From Gracilibacillus timonensis (GTDB taxonomy: Bacteria > Bacillota > Bacilli > Bacillales > Amphibacillaceae): a stretch of 64,000 bases of DNA. Under the pieces are notes generated by a model. The model searched no databases. It saw only the letters and a program-made list of their open reading frames with translations, and was not told where the DNA came from. The DNA lies in NCBI RefSeq assembly GCF_900086715.1, contig NZ_FLKH01000012.1:1987346-2051345 (forward strand). Direction: 5' to 3'. Shown here one piece after another: positions 1 through 9,437 of the stretch. Every line of letters starts with the position of its first letter. Position 1 is the first letter of the stretch. The position numbers and the translations under genes were made by a program.

Positions 1-56
1 TCACTGTTTCAGGACGGGTGAGAGATCACATTTCTGATAAAAGGGGCGAAATGATA

Positions 57-1547
57 ATGAAAAAACGGTCAATAGTATTTCTTTTCTGCTGCATTATCTT
101 AACCGGGGGATTGCTTTTGGGCTGCGCCGAACAGGAAAGCAATTCAGAAAATAAGCAAGCAGCTAGTGACTCGGAACCACAGGAAATTTCGATTATGTTG
201 AACTTACATGTTCCGGAAGTTCCAAACGAACGTTTAGAAGAATTAATCGAGGAAGAAACGAACACCGAATTAGATATTAAGTGGGTGCCAGATAACAATT
301 ATGCAGAAAGTTTAAATACCGCTATTGCCACAAATAATCTTCCAGATGTCTTTCTGTTAAAAGATGTCACTTTAGATCAACAAAAGGATGCCATTCGAGA
401 TGATCAATATTGGGAAATTGGTCCTTATTTAGATGATTATCCAAACTTATCGAAACTCAACAAGGATATTTTGAAAAACACGGCGGTGGATGGCAAAATA
501 TATACCTTATATGCTGGTAGACCATTGTCCCGACAAGGGCTCATTTATCGAAAGGATTGGGCAGATAATTTAGGTCTTGACGCACCTGGAAATGTGGATG
601 AGTTATATGAAATGATGAGAGCCTTTACCGAAGATGACCCAGATGGCAATGGCAAAGACGATACAATTGGATTAACTGATCGAGAAATTTTAGGGACCTT
701 CGAAAACTTTGCTACATGGCATGGAGCTCCTAATAATTGGGGTGAAAAGGACGGTCAGCTACTACCACAATTCATGTTTCCTGAATATCGAGAAGCCATG
801 GATTATTTTAAGCAATTATTTGATAATGGCTATATCAATAAAGATGCGCCTGTAACAAGCAAAGTAGATCAACAGGAATTACTTAAAAATGGTACAGCTG
901 GAGTATATATTGGAACAATGGGCGATGTAGAAGCTATGTATCAAGATGCACTGGCAATCAATCCAGATGTTGTATTTGACGTACACCATTATATCGAAGG
1001 ACCAGATGGTGAGTATCGTACAAGAGCAATCCCTGGTTATGGAAGTATGCTGATTTTTCCAAAAGCAGCTGTTGAAACAGAGGAAAAGCTACAAGGTATT
1101 TTATCGTTTTTCGATTATTTGATGACACCGGAAGGAGCGAATCTCCTATTATGGGGGGTGGAAGGTGAACATTATGAAGTGATAGATGGAAAAGGAAAGG
1201 TAATCGAAGAAAATAGAGAAGCTTTTAACCGTGAGATACTACCATATACTTCATTAGAAATTGGCGAGCCTGACACAAATGGCCGCTACACAGGTTTCTT
1301 TGATTATGAACCACGAACAAAGGCAGATGAATTATACATGGATAATAATGATTATTTGGTTCATGATCCAACTACCTCACTAGAATCAGAAACCTGGGCT
1401 GCTCAATCAGAAACATTAACGCAAATTATGACAGATGCAACGTATCAATATTTTCTTGGTCAAATAGATAATGACGGTTTCGATCAAGCAATTGAAAAAT
1501 GGAAAGAAGCTGGAGGAACGCAAGTTATCGAAGAGTATAATCAGTAA
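57..1547 (+). CDS. ABC-transporter solute-binding lipoprotein, LplA-type
   Basis: This 496-residue extracellular binding protein should capture an oligosaccharide and deliver it to an LplB/LplC-type permease. The N-terminus has a lysine/arginine start, a hydrophobic stretch and a lipobox ending at Cys23 (LLLGC), so the protein is probably lipid-anchored. The body carries family 1 binding-protein features such as the DPDGNGKDD calcium-like loop near residue 200. The ATG at 57 is preferred over that at 51 because the GGGGCG site lies about 9 bases upstream of 57. It is a paralogue of the proteins starting at 9438 and 11263, sharing the EEETNT segment near the N-terminus. No permease lies directly downstream, so its permease is either before the window or the pair at 7517-9381. 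Ligand is unknown; rhamnogalacturonan oligomers are inferred from neighbours. Confidence 0.9.
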   Translation: MKKRSIVFLFCCIILTGGLLLGCAEQESNSENKQAASDSEPQEISIMLNLHVPEVPNERLEELIEEETNTELDIKWVPDNNYAESLNTAIATNNLPDVFLLKDVTLDQQKDAIRDDQYWEIGPYLDDYPNLSKLNKDILKNTAVDGKIYTLYAGRPLSRQGLIYRKDWADNLGLDAPGNVDELYEMMRAFTEDDPDGNGKDDTIGLTDREILGTFENFATWHGAPNNWGEKDGQLLPQFMFPEYREAMDYFKQLFDNGYINKDAPVTSKVDQQELLKNGTAGVYIGTMGDVEAMYQDALAINPDVVFDVHHYIEGPDGEYRTRAIPGYGSMLIFPKAAVETEEKLQGILSFFDYLMTPEGANLLLWGVEGEHYEVIDGKGKVIEENREAFNREILPYTSLEIGEPDTNGRYTGFFDYEPRTKADELYMDNNDYLVHDPTTSLESETWAAQSETLTQIMTDATYQYFLGQIDNDGFDQAIEKWKEAGGTQVIEEYNQ

Positions 1548-2113
1548 TAATTAGGAAATAAAAAATGTTTACTAGACTGTAGGGGTTAATATCAACCGTG
1601 AAAATGTTTTGGTATATTTTGGATGTTTATATCAAACTTTCTATCATTTTCGTAAGGAGATCAGTGCTGTCATTGGATAGTAAGATCTTCTTATGTTTAA
1701 TTTTATCTTAACATCATCCTCATAAAAACAAACTTCGATTCGTCATTATGAAGATAGCAATTAATATTGTTACATAAGGTTATCCAATTATACCAAGCTG
1801 CTGCTTCTTATTCTCCCTATTCTTACCAAAAATAGCTGTTTGATCTGCTCATGCACCATTTTAATTAGAGTACCAGTAAGAATCAGGGTAGTTGTTCCAT
1901 CCATACAAGGGAAAGGTGAAAACAGACCTAACCATTCGAGTAAAGACTAGAGTGATTTTGAGATGGGTTATATTCTAGTCCTTGCTTTGCCAATCATCTC
2001 GTCTCTATTTCGATACTAAATAACGCGAAACCATAAAATGTTGCTAAATTGGTTTACTACCTAATATTCTTTGCAGTACTCATTTATTTATTTTTTAAAT
2101 CAAAAATGTATTA
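1548..2113. other. Non-coding gap after the first binding-protein gene
   Basis: No convincing gene was found in this AT-rich stretch. It contains a short inverted repeat, GACTAGA at 1945-1951 against TCTAGTC at 1974-1980, with a long loop and no T-run. A sensible promoter for the next gene begins at 2114. Confidence 0.5.
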
Positions 2114-2142
2114 TTGACGGAAACTATACTTGTGGTTAAGAT
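2114..2142 (+). promoter_or_regulatory. Predicted SigA-type promoter for the yesL-like gene
   Basis: TTGACG at 2114-2119 and TAAGAT at 2137-2142 are separated by exactly 17 bases, about 70 bases before the start codon at 2212. Spacing and sequence fit the vegetative promoter consensus. This is prediction only. Confidence 0.6.
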
Positions 2143-2211
2143 GTCAAGTAAATGTAATTAGATATTGCTCTCTTAAACAATATGATTGATAATTGAAAGG
2201 AAGTGTTTCTT

Positions 2212-2901
2212 ATGGAATTAGGTGGATTTATAGGAGTTATTTATAAAATATCGTTATGGATAACAAGATTGACAACGGTTAACTTGTTATGGTTCTTTTT
2301 TAATCTGCCGATATGGTTTTTTGTATATAATCTTTTATTAGTTGAGACTGTAAGCCAATTAGTGTTAACTGGTATAATTATTTTTATTCTATCACCATTG
2401 TTATTATTTCCTGCAACAACAGCTATGTTTGCTATAGTAAGAAAGTGGGTGATGGGTGACGAAATCAACATATTAAGCTCATTCTGGAGATATTATAGAG
2501 AAGAATATAAGAAGAGTATCTTAGGAGGGTTTGTTTTTGTGTTTATTTGGACTTTACTTGCAATCAACTGTTATTTTTATCTAAACACTAATGAAAATGG
2601 TCTGTTTCTGGCTTTTTTTATTTTATTGACTTTCATTTTATTTGTTATTTCTCTTCAATTTTTTTCAATCATTGTTCACGCACAAACCACATTGTTTACA
2701 GCACTTAAGAATGCAATGTTTTTTACATTAGGGAATCCAATTCTGACAATTGAACTTAGTTTAATCAGTGGACTTTTTATATATATAAGTTTAAAAGAGT
2801 TTACTTTTCTTATTCCATTTTTTACTGGGGCTATCATTTCTTATTTCGCATTTTCAGGCTTTTACCGCAAGTACAAAAAATTAGACCTGCTTGCACGATG
2901 A
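2212..2901 (+). CDS. DUF624 family membrane protein, YesL-like
   Basis: A 229-residue integral membrane protein with about four to five hydrophobic segments and the N-terminal GGFIGVIYKIS pattern typical of DUF624/YesL proteins. In Bacillus subtilis yesL sits in the rhamnogalacturonan cluster next to a YesM/YesN two-component system, and family members usually accompany Lpl-type carbohydrate transporters. The molecular role is not established. The ATG at 2212 is chosen because an AAAGGAAG site lies about 8 bases upstream; the upstream in-frame GTG overlaps that site. It stands alone, with a promoter at 2114-2142 and a long gap after it. The context supports a role in uptake or signalling for the pectin locus. 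Confidence 0.85.
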   Translation: MELGGFIGVIYKISLWITRLTTVNLLWFFFNLPIWFFVYNLLLVETVSQLVLTGIIIFILSPLLLFPATTAMFAIVRKWVMGDEINILSSFWRYYREEYKKSILGGFVFVFIWTLLAINCYFYLNTNENGLFLAFFILLTFILFVISLQFFSIIVHAQTTLFTALKNAMFFTLGNPILTIELSLISGLFIYISLKEFTFLIPFFTGAIISYFAFSGFYRKYKKLDLLAR

Positions 2902-3513
2902 TTAAATATTAGAATTTGTAGTTTTTTAAAAAGTAATGTCTGGGCATTTATCTTGCATTCCCGGAATGTACAACGAGACTGTCTTCAAATCGCGACAAGT
3001 CCATGTTCTCCTCTCGTTATAAAATAATGTTTTTTCGGGAATCCAGAATTTATATCAATACATATTTTTTGTAAAAAAAGACCTTAAATTATGACTAGTT
3101 GTTTAAACATGGTTTAAGAGTTCTTTTTTTTACCATTAACAAACTTAAATGTAATCAGCACTATAATTTATAAAAGTAGTCGAATTTCTATTCTCTTTTG
3201 TTCCAATAAATAAAACAAATCTTTTCAATAATAGTCTCTCTTATGACTTATGAGAAAATCTAACATTTAATAAAAAATCCATCATATTTCTTCCTGATAA
3301 ATTAATAAAAGTTATTTGTATAAAACCAATCAAAGTGAAGGCATTTCAAGAACATGTATTAAAATAGTGTTATAAATATAAAATAATATAATATTTTTTT
3401 TGTGTAATTCAAAAAAATGCTATTTTCGTCAAGGATTAAAGGTGATAGCTTTATAAATGACTGCTGTCATGCATCTTGAACAAACATCTCTGTTTTCACA
3501 GTAACATTATATT
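2902..3513. other. Non-coding gap upstream of the large glycosidase
   Basis: About 610 bases of very AT-rich DNA. No open frame with a ribosome site or family resemblance was seen. The 3' border carries the predicted promoter and cre site of the next gene. Confidence 0.5.
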
Positions 3514-3541
3514 TTGTTAAGAAGGGGCGATGAAATGATAA
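3514..3541 (+). promoter_or_regulatory. Possible promoter for the large glycosidase gene
   Basis: TTGTTA at 3514-3519 and TGATAA at 3536-3541 are 16 bases apart, about 100 bases before the TTG start at 3645. The perfect cre site at 3567-3580 would then lie downstream of the transcription start, where CcpA could act as a roadblock. Weak prediction. Confidence 0.35.
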
Positions 3542-3566
3542 CAAAGATTCTTATAACCTAAAAAAA

Positions 3567-3580
3567 TGAAAACGCTTGCT
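3567..3580 (+). promoter_or_regulatory. CcpA catabolite-responsive element (cre)
   Basis: TGAAAACGCTTGCT matches the Gram-positive cre consensus TGWAARCGYTWNCW at every position. It lies 65 bases before the start of the secreted glycosidase gene, so glucose repression through CcpA/HPr-Ser-P is expected. Confidence 0.8.
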
Positions 3581-3644
3581 TTACTTATGGTATATTGACT
3601 CGCAAAAAAGATTGAATTCAGTTAATAAAAAGGAGGTAAATATC

Positions 3645-6600
3645 TTGTCAAAACGAAGAATTAGAACGAATATAATTGTTATTTCGTGTGCTATTATTTT
3701 ATTGATCGGAATAATGCCTTTACCATCGGCTTCTACTATTTTACATGGAGAAACAGTTTCGGACGTTTCTAATGTTGATACATCTTCTGATAAAGAAGTC
3801 ATGAAAGTAGGTGGAGAACCCTTTTTTTATAATGGTGTACAGATAAGATACGATAATATCTTGAATGAAACGGATTACACAGACGAGCAGTTTGAAGACA
3901 TATATCAACAGGCAGCGGATGATGGTTTTACCGTGGTTAATTCACAGCTTTTGTGGTCGATGGTTCAACCTGACCAAGTGTACACAGCAAATGAATCAAC
4001 TTATATTTCAGGAGGAGCTAATGCGAATACCAATTTTTCGTCAAGTGACTCCATGAAGGTTGAGAATGATACTTCTGATCAGAGTGAGCAGGCTTTATCA
4101 TACTTTAAATTTGACTTTTCTGATATATCAGGATCAGATGCTGACGCTGCGAAAATCAGAATTTATGTGAATGATATGGATAATGGTACTGCCGATTTGC
4201 ATCTTTACGGGGTGTCAGACGATTCTTGGGATGCATCGACAATGACTTGGAATAATAGTTCTTCTTTTCATGATGGGTATGACCTTGAGGGAACAGAAGG
4301 TAGTGATTATTTTGATATCGGTGGAACCGCTACGTACGATCCTGTTAATAAAGTAGCAGCTTATGACTTTGATGTAACTGACTTTCTTAATAGTCATGCT
4401 TATACAGACGGAAAGCAGGCTAGTTTTGTTTTGAAAGTAGATAATAATGTCGATGTTTCCATAGATGGTGTTACTGGAACCACACTTGCACCAAAGCTTG
4501 TTATCTCTAGAGAGGATGTCTATGATTGGTCTAAGGTAGATAAACTTATCGAGTGGGCATCAGAAGCAGATATAAAACTGGAACTCATGTGGTTTGGATC
4601 AAATACCAGTAAACGAACAGTAGACTTCAGAGTGCCGTATTATGTACTTCGGAATTATCAAAAGGCGGAATCTTCAACGGGTGAAGTACTACGTAATAAA
4701 TCATCAAATGTCAGTCTTGATAAAGTCGTGTATGAATTTGTTATGTCACAAAATGATCCGAATTTGAGGCAACAGGAGTATGCAGTTTTGAAAACTCTGT
4801 TTGATCATGTTGCTGACTATAACTATCAACATGGGGATGAAAAAACTGTAGTAGGAGTTCAACTCAACAACGAACCAGGTGGTGAGATTCACGGTGGTCG
4901 TTCATACGATCCATACGCCGAAGAGCAATATGATGCTGGAGGTTATTCTTCAGAAAATAGGTTTATATATGACACTTTCTATATTTGGGCGCAAAATCTA
5001 GGTGATGCTGTTAAAGAGTCAGATTATCCAGTCTGGACAAGAATGAATTTCCACTCATCACAGTTCTATTTCTTGTACAAGAATGAGGAAGCGAGAGCTG
5101 ATGGTGAAACGACAAGTATTGACTTTGTAGGTTATGATCCTTACATCCACACAACAGATGAGGCGATTCGTTTTGGACAAGGACTTTGGGATGATAAACA
5201 ATATTATCCTTATAACTACGGTCATAATCTTCCAATGATTATGGAAACAAATGGTGAAAATACGAATTCTGATTATTTAGATATTTCTACGATTGCTGGT
5301 GGTGCAGTTTATAACATCTATCAATATCTCAGCCGTGATAACTATATGGGTCTCTATAAGTATGGGGAAGATGGTCCGGAAGTATCCAATAGTAATATTG
5401 AACACATCAGGAAAACCAATTTATGGCTTCAACAGTTGTGGTATGATCTAGCGACGAAACAACCAGGAGCTGCTGGTGGTACTGAGTTGAAATTTTTTAA
5501 TGAGCTTGCAAAAGATTCAACAACCGTCACACAAAAAATCCGTGGCATAGATGTTGTCTACACAACAGACAATAAGGGCGTGGGGATTGCTGTAGAGAAA
5601 GATGATAAAACAGTTGCCCTTGCAAGTAAAACGGCTTCTGACTTTGAATTAAAAAATTTACTTTTATATGGACCTGTTACAATGACGAAAGGTTATTATG
5701 ATGAGCATGCCGATTGGGTATCAACCAGTACTAAATCGTTTACAACAAACGGTGATGACGTGGTAGTTGATATCGATGCGTATGAAACAGTGAGGATACA
5801 AGTGGCTGATTCTCTACCTGAATTAACTACAAATTATTCCGTTAATGAAGAGTTTAACAGCCTCCCTTCAGGTTGGGATTATCAAGGGGATGTAGCTATT
5901 GATAATAACCCTGGAAAGTTAGATACTAGCCTTAAAATTGAAGGGGCTGGTTCACAATTCGATTATCGAGATCGTGGAGACCCTGATGATATTCGTCGAG
6001 ATTTTATAATCAGTTCTGATTATTCTTTCTTAGTGGACGTTCCGAATGGTCAGTATGATGTAACAATCATTGCAGGAGATAATGAAGCGTGGAATGAAAC
6101 AAGTATTGCTATTGAAGGTGTTGATGAAGGCGCATTCCATTCTGATGAGGGTGAGTTTTCAGAGAATACTTTCACAACAACGATAAATGACGGTCAATTA
6201 AATCTGGATTTAAGTGATCGTGTAAATGGTATAACAGTTACAGAAACTGAAGAAAATCCATCTGTGGATCTCAAGTTTGACTTTGGGTCTGATAATAGCC
6301 CAGTTGCTAATGGATACACTCAAGTAACACGCGATTTGTTATACAATGGCCAAACGGGATATGGGTTACAGACACCTTCGTCCAATGAGGCCTACACAAA
6401 GCATGCCTTATCTCCGTTGAATGGTATCGTTGAATTAGAGTCTAGGGTCTATAAAGAAGATAGGGATGATTGGTTTGGAGCACCAACCGTATATGATAGC
6501 TCAGGAAATACGGTAGTAGAAATGGCCTTTGATAGTTCTGGTAATATTGTATACAAGGACTCGAACAAGGAGTGGGTAACATTGCAATCCTATTCGAGTA

Positions 6601-6797
6601 GAACATGGTTTGAGATTAATGTGAGTATTAATACTGATACTGATACCTTTGATTTATATATTAACGATACGAAAATGTTGAGCCAAGAGCCGTTGGCAAC
6701 ACCCATAACAGATATTGCAGAGGTTAAATTTTTTACGGATACATCTGGTGTATCATATATTGATAAAGTAAGAGTATATCAAGAGTTTGTAGAGTAA
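3645..6797 (+). CDS. Secreted multidomain clan-A glycoside hydrolase with carbohydrate-binding modules
   Basis: A 1050-residue exported enzyme. The TTG start at 3645 follows AGGAGG (3631-3636) by 8 bases and is followed by a signal peptide (RRIRTN then a hydrophobic core to about residue 30). A TIM-barrel like those of GH42/GH35-type galactosidases starts near residue 60; the likely acid/base is Glu410 in QLNNEPGG and the likely nucleophile Glu534 in MIMETNGEN. A beta-sandwich module of about 175 residues (roughly 114-290, CBM96/DNRLRE-like) interrupts the barrel after LWSMVQPDQ. The C-terminus carries a LamG-like and a rhamnogalacturonan-enzyme-type sandwich in interleaved order. The substrate is probably galactan or arabinogalactan side chains of pectin, by context. 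Exact GH family was not assigned. A perfect cre site lies upstream. Confidence 0.8.
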   Translation: MSKRRIRTNIIVISCAIILLIGIMPLPSASTILHGETVSDVSNVDTSSDKEVMKVGGEPFFYNGVQIRYDNILNETDYTDEQFEDIYQQAADDGFTVVNSQLLWSMVQPDQVYTANESTYISGGANANTNFSSSDSMKVENDTSDQSEQALSYFKFDFSDISGSDADAAKIRIYVNDMDNGTADLHLYGVSDDSWDASTMTWNNSSSFHDGYDLEGTEGSDYFDIGGTATYDPVNKVAAYDFDVTDFLNSHAYTDGKQASFVLKVDNNVDVSIDGVTGTTLAPKLVISREDVYDWSKVDKLIEWASEADIKLELMWFGSNTSKRTVDFRVPYYVLRNYQKAESSTGEVLRNKSSNVSLDKVVYEFVMSQNDPNLRQQEYAVLKTLFDHVADYNYQHGDEKTVVGVQLNNEPGGEIHGGRSYDPYAEEQYDAGGYSSENRFIYDTFYIWAQNLGDAVKESDYPVWTRMNFHSSQFYFLYKNEEARADGETTSIDFVGYDPYIHTTDEAIRFGQGLWDDKQYYPYNYGHNLPMIMETNGENTNSDYLDISTIAGGAVYNIYQYLSRDNYMGLYKYGEDGPEVSNSNIEHIRKTNLWLQQLWYDLATKQPGAAGGTELKFFNELAKDSTTVTQKIRGIDVVYTTDNKGVGIAVEKDDKTVALASKTASDFELKNLLLYGPVTMTKGYYDEHADWVSTSTKSFTTNGDDVVVDIDAYETVRIQVADSLPELTTNYSVNEEFNSLPSGWDYQGDVAIDNNPGKLDTSLKIEGAGSQFDYRDRGDPDDIRRDFIISSDYSFLVDVPNGQYDVTIIAGDNEAWNETSIAIEGVDEGAFHSDEGEFSENTFTTTINDGQLNLDLSDRVNGITVTETEENPSVDLKFDFGSDNSPVANGYTQVTRDLLYNGQTGYGLQTPSSNEAYTKHALSPLNGIVELESRVYKEDRDDWFGAPTVYDSSGNTVVEMAFDSSGNIVYKDSNKEWVTLQSYSSRTWFEINVSINTDTDTFDLYINDTKMLSQEPLATPITDIAEVKFFTDTSGVSYIDKVRVYQEFVE

Positions 6798-6844
6798 TAA
6801 ATCTCATAAAATGATTTGGCATAGATACAGTTAAATTGAGTACA

Positions 6845-6879
6845 AAGAGGTCTGTAAATAATTTACAGGCTTTCTTTTT
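6845..6879 (+). terminator. Rho-independent terminator after the large glycosidase gene
   Basis: A short stem around 6850-6870 (CTGTAAAT against ATTTACAG) is flanked by AAAG/CTTT and followed by TTTCTTTTT. It sits about 50 bases after the stop codon. Confidence 0.65.
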
Positions 6880-7000
6880 CGCGAAAATTGCGAACTAAAA
6901 GTCATATATATAATTTGAACTTATAAATGTAACAAAAATGTGTTACAAGTATGTCTTTGCTCGCATGATTTCCTGATAATACCTCGTTTGATCCATTCGT

Positions 7001-7105
7001 GTGAATAGTTATTCACCTGCCTTTCAGCTCTGTTGAAAGGTAGCGGTATGGTGAGATAACCCAGAGAATACATTTATTTATTCCTTAGTTATCTCACCAT
7101 ACCGC
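7001..7105 (+). repeat. Three consecutive perfect inverted repeats
   Basis: In 105 bases there are three stems: GTGAATA/TATTCAC (7001-7016), CCTTTCA/TGAAAGG (7020-7040), and an 18-base perfect stem GCGGTATGGTGAGATAAC at 7043-7060 matched at 7088-7105 with a 27-base loop. No T-run follows the last stem. The rest of the 6880-7516 gap shows no gene. Confidence 0.75.
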
Positions 7106-7440
7106 GTAAATGGATACAGAGCACTTATCCGATCAGTGAGAAATTATTTAATTAAACTTATATAGTTAGCAATTAATTTTTACGAGTGTCTATTTCTATG
7201 AGATTTTAGCTAATTTTAAAACAATGATTTAACAATATTAAGCGCTCGTTTAATATAAAGGAAAATCGGTTGAAATGCTTCTATAACAGGAAATAAAAGA
7301 GATACATAAAAATAATATAATAAAATTAAAAAAGTGCAAAGAGTTATAATAAGGGTTGTCAAAAGAGTATGATTGCTAGGAACTAATCATCTTGCTAAAT
7401 TTGAAATTGTAAAAGATGTTAAGTGTGAATCACGATGAAA

Positions 7441-7454
7441 TTTAAGCGGTTTCA
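7441..7454 (+). promoter_or_regulatory. cre-like site before the permease operon
   Basis: TTTAAGCGGTTTCA differs from the cre consensus at two positions. It lies 63 bases before the permease start at 7517, a usual place for CcpA control. Weak without footprinting. Confidence 0.35.
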
Positions 7455-7516
7455 AAATCGTGTATTCTAAGAAAAGTATTAATCATATAGAAAATACAGG
7501 AAGGAAGTGAGTACAG

Positions 7517-8494
7517 ATGAGTGATAATGGCTTATCTCTTCAGAATCAAAGTAAAATCAAAGAAAACAAAATGTTAAAGAAACAAAACAAAATTCAATTT
7601 TTTAGAAATTTAAAACGTGATCGATACCTATATTTATTAGCGCTACCTGGTATCATGTATTTTTTGATTTTTAAATATTTACCTATGTATGGTATCACAA
7701 TTGCATTTCAAGATTTCTCTCCATATCTTGGATTTAAAGAAAGCCCGTGGATAGGATTCGAACATTTCCAACGATTTTTTACCAATGACGATTTTTGGAT
7801 GTTACTTCGAAATACGCTAGCGATTAGTTTTTTAAATATTATATTTTTCTTTCCATTACCAATTATTCTATCACTCTTATTAAATGAATTAAGGAGTCAG
7901 TTTTACAAAAGGACAGTACAGTCTTTGGTTTATCTTCCGCATTTTTTATCATGGGTAATCATTGCAAGTCTATCTTTTATTCTGTTAGGTAAATCAGATG
8001 GGATTGTTAATTTTATTATTAACGAACTTGGTTTTGCTAAAATTGATTTTCTCACAAATCCAGATATTTTTTGGTTCTTAATAACTGGGCAATCGATTTG
8101 GAAGGAAGTAGGTTGGGGTACAATTATTTTCCTTGCTGCTATTGCTGGAGTAAACACTGAATTATACGAAGCAGCAAAAATAGATGGAGCGAATAGATTT
8201 AGACAAATATGGCATGTAACATTACCAGCGATTCGAAACGTGGTTGTTATACTATTAATTCTTCGTTTAGGTGATGTAATAGAAGTAGGGTTTGAACAAA
8301 TATTTCTTATGTATAATGGTGCGGTTTCTGAAGTAGCTGAAGTTTTTGATACGTATGTTTACCGAGTGGGTATCCAGCAGGGGCAATTTAGCTATAGTAC
8401 AGCGGTAGGTATATTTAAATCTTTAGTAGGGTTAGTACTCGTTGTTGTTGCAAATAAAATCTCAAAACGTTTTGGAGAAGAAGGAATTTACTAA
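7517..8494 (+). CDS. ABC sugar permease, LplB-type
   Basis: A 325-residue inner-membrane subunit of a carbohydrate ABC importer with about six transmembrane segments. It begins with the LplB-like YLYLLALPGIMYFLIFKYLP region and has the EAA loop near residue 215 (LYEAAKIDGANRFRQIWHVT), which contacts the ATPase. It starts at ATG 7517 after GGAAGTGA. It heads a cluster with a second permease 17 bases downstream and two binding proteins. No ATPase gene is nearby, so it probably borrows an MsmX-type shared ATPase; this follows from the family and is not shown here. Likely substrate: rhamnogalacturonan-derived oligosaccharides. Confidence 0.92.
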   Translation: MSDNGLSLQNQSKIKENKMLKKQNKIQFFRNLKRDRYLYLLALPGIMYFLIFKYLPMYGITIAFQDFSPYLGFKESPWIGFEHFQRFFTNDDFWMLLRNTLAISFLNIIFFFPLPIILSLLLNELRSQFYKRTVQSLVYLPHFLSWVIIASLSFILLGKSDGIVNFIINELGFAKIDFLTNPDIFWFLITGQSIWKEVGWGTIIFLAAIAGVNTELYEAAKIDGANRFRQIWHVTLPAIRNVVVILLILRLGDVIEVGFEQIFLMYNGAVSEVAEVFDTYVYRVGIQQGQFSYSTAVGIFKSLVGLVLVVVANKISKRFGEEGIY

Positions 8495-8511
8495 GAGAGG
8501 AATGAATTATT

Positions 8512-9381
8512 GTGAAACTAAGTTCAGGTGAAAAAATCTTTAATATTACCAATATTATTTTTCTTGGATTGGTAGCTTTAGTTACCATGTTCCCACTCTA
8601 TTATGTTTTTGTTGTTTCCTTTACAGAACCAGCAGAATTCGTTCGAAAAACAATTATATTATGGCCAGAAGATTGGTCGATCGATGCTTATAGATACTTA
8701 TTATCTGCTCCTACATTTATACAAGCAATCGGTGTTAGTACTTTTTTAGCGGTAGTCGGTACTGTATGTAGTTTAGTTATTACGTCATCATTTGCATATG
8801 CATTGTCACGGAGAAATTTTATGGGTAGAAGAATTATATTAATGCTCGTACTATTTACGATTTTATTTACTCCTGGGATTATTCCGAATTATTTACTGGT
8901 TAAAGAATTGGGTTTGCTTAATAGTCTATGGGCTGTCATCCTTGTTTCGCTAACTAGTGGTTGGTTTGTCATACTAATGAAAGGATTTTATGATAGTATA
9001 CCTACTTCATTAGTAGAGGCGGCATTAATTGACGGGTGCAATGAGATCACGGCATGGATAAAGATAATTTTACCACTATCCCTACCATCAATTGCAGCCT
9101 TTGGATTGTTTTTTGCAGTACAGTATTGGAATCAATTCTTTAATGCATTACTTTATTTAAATGATCCAAGTAAATGGCCAATACAAGTTTTACTTCAGAA
9201 CATGTTAATTGATTCATCAGGAAGTAGCCTAGGTGGAGCCGACCCAACAATTGCACCGCCACCCAGTCAACAGTTAAAAATGGCTGCAGTAATTATAGCG
9301 ATTGTACCAATTCTGTGTGTTTATCCATTCTTACAAAAACACTTTGCTAAGGGTGTGATGATAGGATCAATCAAAGAGTAA
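8512..9381 (+). CDS. ABC sugar permease, LplC-type
   Basis: A 289-residue membrane protein pairing with the product of the preceding gene. It has the family's N-terminal EKIFNITNIIFL pattern, about six membrane segments, an EAA loop (LVEAALIDGCNEITAWIKI) near residue 165-185, and the characteristic C-terminal KGVMIGSIKE. The start is GTG at 8512, 11 bases after GAGAGG and 17 bases after the previous stop, consistent with coupled expression. The binding-protein gene follows 56 bases later. The pair forms the channel of a CUT1-like importer. Confidence 0.92.
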   Translation: MKLSSGEKIFNITNIIFLGLVALVTMFPLYYVFVVSFTEPAEFVRKTIILWPEDWSIDAYRYLLSAPTFIQAIGVSTFLAVVGTVCSLVITSSFAYALSRRNFMGRRIILMLVLFTILFTPGIIPNYLLVKELGLLNSLWAVILVSLTSGWFVILMKGFYDSIPTSLVEAALIDGCNEITAWIKIILPLSLPSIAAFGLFFAVQYWNQFFNALLYLNDPSKWPIQVLLQNMLIDSSGSSLGGADPTIAPPPSQQLKMAAVIIAIVPILCVYPFLQKHFAKGVMIGSIKE

Positions 9382-9437
9382 TATATGTGTAAAATGCTTT
9401 TAATTATTAGTTTTACTTCACTTAGGGAGGAAAAAAG

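Noticed and set aside
1-21. Possible end of an upstream gene, reading S-L-F-Q-D-G-stop
   Set aside because: Only six codons are in the window, without a recognisable family ending.
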